From: DASVSE01 sp036399715
GTDB taxonomy: Bacteria > Bacteroidota > Rhodothermia > Rhodothermales > Rubricoccaceae
DNA length: 23,134 nt
Direction: 5' to 3'
Assembly (NCBI GenBank): GCA_036399715.1
Contig: DASWMO010000135.1
Coordinates: forward strand, 1 to 23,134
Below are positions 6,680-12,838 of the stretch, in pieces. A program made the position numbers and the translations under genes. Positions within the stretch are counted from its first letter, which is position 1; each line of letters starts with the position of its first letter. The notes beneath the pieces were generated by a model. It did not search any database. It had not been told where the DNA came from and saw only the letters and a list, made by a program, of their open reading frames with translations.

Positions 6680-6687
6680 GGAAGCTA
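6680..6687 (-). promoter_or_regulatory. Candidate -7 element upstream of fmt
   Basis: The minus strand reads TAGCTTCC, 20 nt before the fmt start chosen here. It shares the TAnCTT core with elements before the phosphatidyltransferase and beta-CASP genes. It is a weak match to TAnnTTTG (four of six defined positions), and no TTG element is evident. Confidence 0.2.
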
Positions 6688-6716
6688 GCCGACGGCATTC
6701 CCTCATCCCCCATGCC

Positions 6717-8051
6717 CTACATCCGCGTCCGGTCGTCCCAGATGGGGACGAGCAGCTGGAAGTCGCCGAGGCGGCTCTGGTCGACGAAGATGAAGCGTCG
6801 GCCCTGGCCGTTGTAGTACCAGATCTGGTACGGGTCTGTGCCGTAGTTGAACGGGTGCTCCTCGACGAAGTCCGGCGCGCCGAAGCGGATGTAGACCTCG
6901 CCGCGGTCCGTGTTCCAGCCGAGGTCACGCAGGCGCGAGTACCGCTCGTTGGCGTAGGCGACGCGGAAGTAGTACTCCTCCATACGCTCGTTGCGAGCCG
7001 TGCCGGGCGTCGGGTCGCGGCTGTCCCAGAAGGCGCGGAAAAGGCGCGTGCGCTCTTCGGGAGTCGCGGCACGACGGATGGCGTCGAGGTCGCGGTCGCG
7101 GGCGACGTAGCGGAGCTGCGAGATGGCGAGGTCGAGGTCCGCAATCTGGCCTTCGAGGCCCATCCAGCGGACCGAGAACGGGCGCGTCGTCTCGGCGACG
7201 AGGTCGCCGGTCGTTGTCTCCAAGCGGACCGTGAGGGCGTAGTCGCCGACCTGCAGGCGCTCGGTCTCGACGCGGAAGGCGGCCGGCGTGCGGCCGGCGG
7301 GGACGTCGATGTCTTCAGAGAAGGCGACCGGCGTGCCGAGGTCCGCCTGCTGCCGCGGCGCGAGGCCTAGGAGCGCGGAGAAGCTCGGCCGCTCGCGAAC
7401 CCGGTTCTGCTCGGTCACGGCGTACGTCACGCGAAGCGCCGCCGCAGCGTCGGCGTAGAGCTCGTAGTAGACCGTGAAGTCGTCCTGCTCGGTCGAGATC
7501 GCCGCGCCGACGTTGGGCTCGAACGTCCGCGCGTCGGCATCGTAGCGGTCGAGCAGGATCGGGTCGCTCATGGCGGCGAGGCGGCCGCCCGAGGCCTCCA
7601 TCGGGCGCACGACGTGCCCGGCCTCGCGGCTGAACGAGCGCCCGCTCACGCCATCCTCGACGGCGACCGTGACGGTGTAGCGGCCCGGCGGGACCGCGAG
7701 CGACTCGACGGCGCGGTCCATCCCGGTCGGGTTCTGCGTCGCCGCATAGTCCGGCAGGCGGACGGCCCGCTCGAACGTGCGGCTCACCAAGAGGCCGCCC
7801 TGGGCGCCGCCCTCGCCGAGCGCGTGGACGTTGACGGTCACGGCATAGGTCGCCTCGAAGCCCGTCGAGCGCGAGACGAATCGCAGGTTCTGGACCGGCA
7901 TCGCCGTGTAGACGTCCAGCCGGGGCGCGCTCGCCGAGTCGGCGCGCATCGTCACGAGGTCGAGGTCGAACTCGGGCGTGTATGCGGCCTGTGCCGCCGC
8001 GGGGCGGCCGAGCGTCGCCAGGGCGACGAGCAGGACGAGCAGCGGACGCAT
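6717..8051 (-). CDS. GWxTD domain-containing secreted protein (444 aa)
   Basis: The protein starts MRPLLVLLVALATLGRPAAA, a Sec signal peptide probably cut near residue 21-23. A region of repeated beta-strand character follows (about 25-300), then a helical segment, then the C-terminal GWxTD domain. The hallmark GWNTDRGEVYIRFG begins at residue 378, followed by DPYQIWYYN and RRFIFVDQ, matching the family's conserved tail. This family is found mostly in Bacteroidota and relatives; its molecular function is not established. It is expected to be periplasmic or on the cell surface. The frame extends upstream to 8189, but the start at 8051 is chosen because it gives the signal peptide. A 241-bp gap separates it from ftsY, so it probably has its own promoter, though I cannot point to one. 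Confidence 0.9.
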   Translation of the reverse strand: MRPLLVLLVALATLGRPAAAQAAYTPEFDLDLVTMRADSASAPRLDVYTAMPVQNLRFVSRSTGFEATYAVTVNVHALGEGGAQGGLLVSRTFERAVRLPDYAATQNPTGMDRAVESLAVPPGRYTVTVAVEDGVSGRSFSREAGHVVRPMEASGGRLAAMSDPILLDRYDADARTFEPNVGAAISTEQDDFTVYYELYADAAAALRVTYAVTEQNRVRERPSFSALLGLAPRQQADLGTPVAFSEDIDVPAGRTPAAFRVETERLQVGDYALTVRLETTTGDLVAETTRPFSVRWMGLEGQIADLDLAISQLRYVARDRDLDAIRRAATPEERTRLFRAFWDSRDPTPGTARNERMEEYYFRVAYANERYSRLRDLGWNTDRGEVYIRFGAPDFVEEHPFNYGTDPYQIWYYNGQGRRFIFVDQSRLGDFQLLVPIWDDRTRM

Positions 8052-8207
8052 CGCCGGTTCCAGAATGTGACGGCTCCCGGAGAGAGCGGAGGTGTAGCGA
8101 GCGCTCATAGGCCCGAGCTGGGGAGACGCGGTGAGTAAAGTCGGCTCGCAGGCCGTCGGGCACGCAGGCCCAGGGTCAAAGTGCGGCACGGAGGGTGAAG
8201 AACCAAG

Positions 8208-8280
8208 CCCGGCCGGCCGAATCGTCGCAGACGGAACGTGAACGGACGGCGCCGCGCGGCGAACCGCACCCGGCCGGCCG
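8208..8280. repeat. Paired CGGCCGGCCG palindromes downstream of ftsY
   Basis: The 12-mer cccggccggccg occurs at 8208-8219 and 8269-8280, 61 bp apart. Its 10-bp core is self-complementary, so each copy can fold alone or pair with the other. The right copy is 12 nt past the ftsY stop, so the pair may form a terminator-like structure. The rest of the 8052-8292 gap shows nothing recognisable. Confidence 0.5.
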
Positions 8281-8292
8281 CCGACGGCACGG

Positions 8293-9270
8293 CTAGGCGA
8301 CGCCGCGGCCGCCGAACAGCGCCTCGACGAAGAGGCCGCGGTCGAAGACCTGGAGGTCGTTCACGCCCTCCCCGACGCCGATATACTTTACCGGAATTTT
8401 GAACTCGTTCGAAATGCCAATGGCGATGCCCCCCTTAGCCGTCCCGTCGAGCTTGGTCAGGATGAGGCCCGTGACCTCGACGGCAGCCGTGAACGCCTCG
8501 GCCTGGCGGATGGCGTTCTGGCCCGTGCTCGCGTCGAGCACGAGCAGGACCTCGTGGGGCGCGCCAGGGACCTGGCGGTCCATCACGCGGCGCACCTTCG
8601 AGAGCTCGTCCATCAGACCGACCTGGTTGTGGAGCCGGCCGGCGGTGTCGATGATCACGATGTCGGAGCCGCGCGTCTTGGCAGCGGCAAGCGTATCGAA
8701 GGCGACGGCCGCGGGATCGGCGCCCTGGTACTGCTTGATGATCTCGACGCCCGCCCGCGTAGCCCAGATGTCGAGCTGCTCCGTCGCGGCGGCACGGAAC
8801 GTGTCGGCCGCGCCGAGGAGCACCTTCTTGCCGGCGCGCCGGTAGGCGTTGGCCATCTTGCCGATCGACGTCGTCTTGCCGACCCCGTTGACGCCGACGA
8901 CCATCACGACGTGCGGGCGGCTCGGGAGCGGCGCCTCGAAGTCGGCCGGGCGGCCGGGGTCGGTCGCGAGCAGCAGGTCCGAGATCTCGTCGCGGACGAG
9001 CCCGTTGAGGTCGGCCGTCGAGACGTACTTGTCGCGGGCGACGCGCGCCTCGATGCGCCTGATGATCTCGACGGTCGTCTTGACGCCGACGTCGGAGGCG
9101 ACGAGGACATGTTCGAGGTCGTCGAGAACTTCCTCGTCGACGGTGTCCTTGCCGGCGACGGCCTTCGAGATGCGCTCGAAGAAGCCGACACGCGTCTTCT
9201 CTAGGCCGGCGTCGAGGGCCTCCTGCTCGGCGGGCGTGGGGTCCTTGCGTTTGAATCCGAACAGGGCCAT
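8293..9270 (-). CDS. ftsY: Signal recognition particle receptor FtsY (325 aa)
   Basis: FtsY is the SRP receptor GTPase that docks SRP-bound ribosomes at the membrane translocon. The N domain covers about 20-110 (LEKTRVGFFERISKAVAGKD is its typical opening). The G domain carries G1 GVNGVGKTT (126-134), DTFRAAATEQL (156-166), G3 DTAGR (208-212), DASTGQNA and G4 TKLDGTAKGG (272-281). The ending KYIGVGEGVNDLQVFD is diagnostic. The long acidic A domain of enterobacterial FtsY is absent: only about 20 residues precede the N domain, which is common outside Proteobacteria. The start MALFGFKRKD is well placed. The gene lies 102 bp after the phosphatidyltransferase gene. Confidence 0.97.
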   Translation of the reverse strand: MALFGFKRKDPTPAEQEALDAGLEKTRVGFFERISKAVAGKDTVDEEVLDDLEHVLVASDVGVKTTVEIIRRIEARVARDKYVSTADLNGLVRDEISDLLLATDPGRPADFEAPLPSRPHVVMVVGVNGVGKTTSIGKMANAYRRAGKKVLLGAADTFRAAATEQLDIWATRAGVEIIKQYQGADPAAVAFDTLAAAKTRGSDIVIIDTAGRLHNQVGLMDELSKVRRVMDRQVPGAPHEVLLVLDASTGQNAIRQAEAFTAAVEVTGLILTKLDGTAKGGIAIGISNEFKIPVKYIGVGEGVNDLQVFDRGLFVEALFGGRGVA

Positions 9271-9334
9271 GCGGCGTCGCGACGGCGTCGCGCGGTGGGG
9301 AGCTGGAAAGACGACGGGGTGCGGCCTCGGGATC

Positions 9335-9347
9335 CGCGGAGACCGCG
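9335..9347 (-). terminator. Small GC hairpin after the phosphatidyltransferase gene
   Basis: CGCGG (9335-9339) and CCGCG (9343-9347) pair around AGA, in the 102-bp gap before ftsY. The stem is short and has no T-run, so it is a low-confidence terminator candidate. Confidence 0.2.
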
Positions 9348-9372
9348 TGCGGGGCGGGCGCCGGCGGGGCGG

Positions 9373-10023
9373 CTAGCGGTTCGGCCCGACGGGCGCGGCG
9401 CGCGGAGGATGCGGTGCGGTGCCGCCGAGGGCCGCCTCGCCGTGGCGCACGATGGCGACGAAGCGCGCCGTGTATTTCACGACAGAGACCACCATCACGG
9501 CCGCCGTCGCCCCAACGAGCGCCTCCATCACGCGCGGCGTCGCGATGGGCGGCCCGAGGAGGGCCACGACGACCGTGAGCGCAAGCGCGCCCACGGCGAC
9601 CTTGCCGGACCACAGGCTGGACGTGAAGTGCCCCAGCCGGCGCGTCTGCACGAGCCCGCCGACGGCCAGCAGCACGTCGCGCGAGACGGCGAGGGCGACG
9701 AACCACAGCGGCAGATTCGGCGGCTCGGGCCGAGTGAGCAGGGCGACCGTGATCGCGGCCGCCGCCAGCTTGTCCGCGACGGCGTCGAGGACCTTGCCCC
9801 ACTCGCTGACCGTGTTCGTCGCGCGGGCGACGCGCCCGTCGAACCAGTCGGTCGCGATGGCGAGCCCGATGAGCGCGAACATCGGCCCAACAGGCCCGCC
9901 GCGGTACACGAGGACGGCGATCGGCGCGACGAGGACGGCCCGGGCCATGCTGAGCCCGTTCGCGGCCGTCCACAACCGCCCCATCTCAGGGAAGGCGGGC
10001 GGGCGAGGCGGGCGCGAAGGCAT
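9373..10023 (-). CDS. CDP-alcohol phosphatidyltransferase family membrane protein (216 aa)
   Basis: These enzymes swap CMP on a CDP-lipid for an alcohol headgroup, for example making phosphatidylglycerol phosphate. The family motif is complete: DWFDGRVAR (D59, D62, G63, R67), then G76, D80 and D84 in GKVLDAVADK, fitting D-x2-D-G-x2-A-R-x8-G-x3-D-x3-D. The protein is very hydrophobic, with about five or six membrane helices (27-41, 47-58, 85-96, 105-120, 140-160, 170-190). It has a Pro-rich cytoplasmic tail. The alcohol substrate cannot be read from sequence: a PgsA-like role is plausible given the size, cardiolipin synthase of the same fold is an alternative. The ATG at 10023 is preferred; M14 (9984) is possible. 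The gene is divergent from the glycosyltransferase, 65 bp away. Confidence 0.88.
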   Translation of the reverse strand: MPSRPPRPPAFPEMGRLWTAANGLSMARAVLVAPIAVLVYRGGPVGPMFALIGLAIATDWFDGRVARATNTVSEWGKVLDAVADKLAAAAITVALLTRPEPPNLPLWFVALAVSRDVLLAVGGLVQTRRLGHFTSSLWSGKVAVGALALTVVVALLGPPIATPRVMEALVGATAAVMVVSVVKYTARFVAIVRHGEAALGGTAPHPPRAAPVGPNR

Positions 10024-10044
10024 CGGACGGGCGGCGGCGAGCGG

Positions 10045-10052
10045 CCAAGATA
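10045..10052 (-). promoter_or_regulatory. Candidate -7 element for the phosphatidyltransferase gene
   Basis: The minus strand reads TATCTTGG, 21 nt before the start at 10023. Its context (gagcggccaagNta on the plus strand, 10039-10052) is almost identical to the sequence upstream of the beta-CASP gene at 12757-12770. The matching context makes chance less likely. Confidence 0.35.
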
Positions 10053-10065
10053 CCGGGCGATCTTG
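10046..10065. promoter_or_regulatory. CAAGAT-n8-ATCTTG inverted repeat between divergent genes
   Basis: CAAGAT (10046-10051) and ATCTTG (10060-10065) are perfect inverted arms separated by 8 bp, in the 65-bp space between the phosphatidyltransferase and glycosyltransferase genes. The left arm overlaps the candidate minus-strand -7 element. The symmetry may reflect back-to-back promoters or an operator for a dimeric regulator. Confidence 0.35.
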
Positions 10066-10088
10066 CGTGCTCACTCCCGACGCTCCCG

Positions 10089-11327
10089 GTGGCCGACGTT
10101 CTCCTTCCTGCGCTCGTCGTGGCGTTTGTGGCCAACACGCTCGCGTGGGCCTGGGTCGCGATGGGGTGGCGGCGCATGGCGGATGGCCTCGCGGCGGATG
10201 GCCTCGCGGCGGATGGCCTCTGCGAGCCTGTCCCTGAGCCGGCAGAGGAACCCGGCCCGCCCTCGCCGAGCGCGGCCGTCTCGCCAGTACCGTTTTCGGT
10301 TGTCGCCGCTGCTCGCGATGAGGCTGCGAGGCTGCCCGTTTTGCTCCGCGCGCTCCGCCAGCAGACACACCGCGACGCCGCCGGGCGCGCCCTGTTCGAG
10401 ATTGTCGTCGTGGACGACCGCTCGGCCGACGACACGGCCGCGCTCGTCGAGCGGACCGCCGCGGGCTGGACGGCGACGACCGACCCGGCCCTCCGCCTCG
10501 TCCGCGTCTCCGAGCCGGAGGCTGCCGACGGCGGTCCGGTGTTGCCGCCCAAGAAGCGCGCCCTCACGGCCGGAATCATCGCCGCTCGCCACGACCGCCT
10601 CGCGCTCACGGACGCCGACACGGAGCCGCCGCCGACGTGGCTCGCGACGCTCGCCCGACACGCCGCGCCGGGCGGCGCCGACGACGGGGCCGTCCTCGTC
10701 GGGTTCGCGCCGCTCGCGCCGCGGCCCGGCATGCTGAACCGGTTCATCCGTTACGAGACGCTTCAGACGGCCGCCCTCGCCGCGGCCGGCATCGGCTGGG
10801 GCCGGCCGTGGCACGCGACGGGCCGCAACCTGTCGTATCCGCGGAGCCTCTTCGAGCGCGTCGGCGGCTTCGCGGCGACGGCAGGCTCGCTCTCGGGCGA
10901 CGACGACCTGTTCGTTCAGCACGTCGCCGGCACAGCCGAGGTCCGCTACGTGCCCGACGCCGCGGCGCACGTGCCGAGCCCGGCCCCGGACGGCTGGGGC
11001 GCCTTCGTGCGACAGCGCCGTCGGCACGCCTCGGCGGGCACGCACTACACGCCGGGCGTGCTCATCGGCCTCGGCGTGCTGCACGTCTCGGCCGGCGTGC
11101 TGTGGCTCGGCGCGCCCCTCCTGCACGCGCTCACGGGCGCGCCGACGGGCTGGGGCTTCGTCGCGCTCCACCTGCTCGTACAGCGAGCCGCGCTCGCGCG
11201 GCCCTTCGACGCCTTCGGCGCTGCGCCGGACGTGCGCCTCGCACAGCCGCTGCTGGACCTCGCCGGGACGCTCTACCAGGCCGCAGCGGCCGTCGCGAGC
11301 CTCTTTCCGGCCCCGAAACGGTGGTAG
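10089..11327 (+). CDS. Family 2 glycosyltransferase, membrane-anchored (412 aa)
   Basis: This is a GT-A fold inverting glycosyltransferase using a nucleotide-sugar donor. An N-terminal membrane helix spans about residues 5-25. The catalytic domain shows VVAAARDEAARLP (71-83), EIVVVDDRSADDT (D109/D110), the metal-binding LTDADTEPP (D175, D177), GDDDLF (270-275) with the probable catalytic base, and a basic RQRRRHAS (308-315) in the place of the QxxRW-type motif. Further hydrophobic helices at about 323-348 and 353-370 anchor the C terminus. The start is a GTG at 10089. Between the first helix and the catalytic domain, residues 30-44 come from a 15-bp tandem repeat. The acceptor is unknown; a lipid or surface glycan is likely. 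Confidence 0.9.
   Translation: MADVLLPALVVAFVANTLAWAWVAMGWRRMADGLAADGLAADGLCEPVPEPAEEPGPPSPSAAVSPVPFSVVAAARDEAARLPVLLRALRQQTHRDAAGRALFEIVVVDDRSADDTAALVERTAAGWTATTDPALRLVRVSEPEAADGGPVLPPKKRALTAGIIAARHDRLALTDADTEPPPTWLATLARHAAPGGADDGAVLVGFAPLAPRPGMLNRFIRYETLQTAALAAAGIGWGRPWHATGRNLSYPRSLFERVGGFAATAGSLSGDDDLFVQHVAGTAEVRYVPDAAAHVPSPAPDGWGAFVRQRRRHASAGTHYTPGVLIGLGVLHVSAGVLWLGAPLLHALTGAPTGWGFVALHLLVQRAALARPFDAFGAAPDVRLAQPLLDLAGTLYQAAAAVASLFPAPKRW
10182..10220 (+). repeat. 15-bp in-frame tandem repeat inside the glycosyltransferase gene
   Basis: The unit gatggcctcgcggcg occurs at 10182-10196 and 10197-10211, followed by a 9-bp partial copy to 10220, with no mismatches. It encodes repeated DGLAA. A multiple of three keeps the frame if copies are gained or lost. 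Confidence 0.85.
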
Positions 11328-11340
11328 GCCCGGCGCCTAC
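11324..11340. terminator. Hairpin containing both convergent stop codons
   Basis: GTAGGC (11324-11329) and GCCTAC (11335-11340) pair perfectly around CCGGC. The left arm contains the TAG stop of the glycosyltransferase gene and the right arm contains the complement of the TAG stop of the beta-CASP gene. The genes are only 9 bp apart, so this is a compact candidate bidirectional terminator, without T-runs. Confidence 0.4.
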
Positions 11341-12737
11341 ATCAGCCGAACCACCTGGCCGCGGGCGGGCGCCTGCACGTCCGCGATCCCGATGCGACCG
11401 AGCGCGTCGGTGAGGGCCGCCTGGCGGTCCGGCTCGCCGTGGACGAGGAAGACCGTCCGGAGCCGGTCGCGATCGAGCGCGCCGATAAAGCCCAGCAGGC
11501 CGGGCTCGTCGGCGTGGGCCGAGAAGGCGGACATGGTCTCGACCTCGGCGCGCAGCGGGTACGTCTCGCCGAAGATCTTGACCTCGGGGTGGCGCTCGGC
11601 GAGGCGCCGGCCGAGCGTGTGCTCCGCCTGGTAGCCGACGATGAGGACCGTGTTCTTCGCGTCCGCGACGGTGTTGCGGAGGTGGTGCAGGATGCGCCCC
11701 GCCTCGGCCATGCCGGACGCTGAGATGACGACGAACGGCGTCCGCAGCGCGTTGAGCGCTTTGGAGCGCTCGGCCTCGCGGACGTACTCGAGGCGCCCGA
11801 AGCCGAACGGGTTCGGGTCCGTGAGCATGGTGTGGAGCACGTCGTCGTCGTAGCACTCGGGGTGGCTCTGGAAGACGGCCGTCGCGTTGACGGCGAGCGG
11901 GCTGTCCACGAAGACCGGCACGGGCGGCAGGCGGCCCTCGGCTTCGAGCCGGTCGAGGGCGTAGACGAGTTCCTGCGTCCGCCCGACCGCGAAGGCCGGC
12001 ACGACGACGCGCCCGCCGCGCTCGATGGTCCGCTTGACGGTCGCGAGGAGGCGGTCGCGGGCGTCGGTGTTGGGCTCGTGAGTCTCGCCGCCGTACGTGG
12101 ACTCCGAGATGAGCCAGTCGACCGGCGGGAGCGGTTCCGGGTCGCGGAGGATCGGCCGGCCGGGGTTGCCGAGGTCGCCGGTGAAGCCGAGCGTCCGCGT
12201 CTCGCCGTTCTCCGTCACGTCGAGGGTGACCGTCGCCGAGCCGAGAATGTGGCCGGCGTCGCGGAAGACGGCCCGCACGCCGGGGGCGGGCTCGAAGGCG
12301 AACCTGTACGGCACGCCGACGATGCGGTCCACGGCGAGAGCGGCGTCGGCCTCGACGTAGAGCGGCTCCACGAGCGGCGTGCCCTGCTTCCGGTGGCGTT
12401 TGTTGGTCCGCTCGGCGTCCGAGACCTGGATGTGGCCGCTGTCGCGGAGCATGAGCGCGCACAGGTCGCGCGTCGCGTGCGTCGCCCAGATCGTGCCGGC
12501 GAAGCCGTCCTTGACGAACTGCGGCAGGCGGCCCGAGTGGTCGATGTGCGCGTGCGACAGCACGACCGCGTGGACGCTCGACGGCGCGACGGGCCACTCG
12601 CGGTTGATCGTCTCGCCCTCGGCGCGCGGGCCCTGGAACAGGCCGCAGTCCAGCACGATGCGGGTGCCGTCTTCGAGTTCGACGAGGTGCAGCGAGCCGG
12701 TGACGGTCTGCGCGGCGCCCCAGAAGGTGAGCGTCAT
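11337..12737 (-). CDS. MBL-fold beta-CASP metallo-hydrolase, RNA-processing type (466 aa)
   Basis: The protein belongs to the metallo-beta-lactamase/beta-CASP group, which includes CPSF73-like and RNase J-like nucleases acting on RNA. The zinc motif SHAHIDHSGRLP is at about 61-72 (H62, H64, D66, H67). Further ligand motifs are DAGHILGSA and GFTGDLGNPGRP. The beta-CASP insert and its motifs follow: SESTYGG, VPAFAVGRTQELVYAL, FVDSPLAV, SASGMAEAGRILHHL and SAFSAHADEP, then FLVHGEP. Length (about 460) matches the single-polypeptide bacterial family often labelled mRNA 3'-end processing factor; no KH domain is seen. It is expected to be cytoplasmic and to cleave RNA, but its in vivo substrate is unknown. 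The ATG at 12737 starts directly on the first strand (MTLTFWGAAQTVTGS), as is normal. Confidence 0.94.
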   Translation of the reverse strand: MTLTFWGAAQTVTGSLHLVELEDGTRIVLDCGLFQGPRAEGETINREWPVAPSSVHAVVLSHAHIDHSGRLPQFVKDGFAGTIWATHATRDLCALMLRDSGHIQVSDAERTNKRHRKQGTPLVEPLYVEADAALAVDRIVGVPYRFAFEPAPGVRAVFRDAGHILGSATVTLDVTENGETRTLGFTGDLGNPGRPILRDPEPLPPVDWLISESTYGGETHEPNTDARDRLLATVKRTIERGGRVVVPAFAVGRTQELVYALDRLEAEGRLPPVPVFVDSPLAVNATAVFQSHPECYDDDVLHTMLTDPNPFGFGRLEYVREAERSKALNALRTPFVVISASGMAEAGRILHHLRNTVADAKNTVLIVGYQAEHTLGRRLAERHPEVKIFGETYPLRAEVETMSAFSAHADEPGLLGFIGALDRDRLRTVFLVHGEPDRQAALTDALGRIGIADVQAPARGQVVRLM

Positions 12738-12762
12738 CGGGGCGAGGCGGGCGGGTGAGCGG

Positions 12763-12770
12763 CCAAGCTA
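12763..12770 (-). promoter_or_regulatory. Candidate -7 element for the beta-CASP gene
   Basis: The minus strand reads TAGCTTGG, 25 nt before the start at 12737. The extended context gagcggccaagcta (12757-12770, plus strand) repeats the one at 10039-10052 with one mismatch in 14. Confidence 0.35.
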
Positions 12771-12807
12771 GCCGCCGGGACACGGGTGACGCCCGGCCGC
12801 ACCGCAG

Positions 12808-12826
12808 CCGCTATCCTCCGCTATCC
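12808..12826 (+). repeat. Direct repeat CCGCTATCC just before the outer-membrane protein gene
   Basis: CCGCTATCC occurs at 12808-12816 and 12818-12826, separated by one base, ending 12 nt before the ATG at 12839. The second copy continues into TATCCCTTG, loosely like a -7 element. A regulator-binding role is possible but untested. Confidence 0.35.
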
Positions 12827-12838
12827 CTTGCCTGCCCC

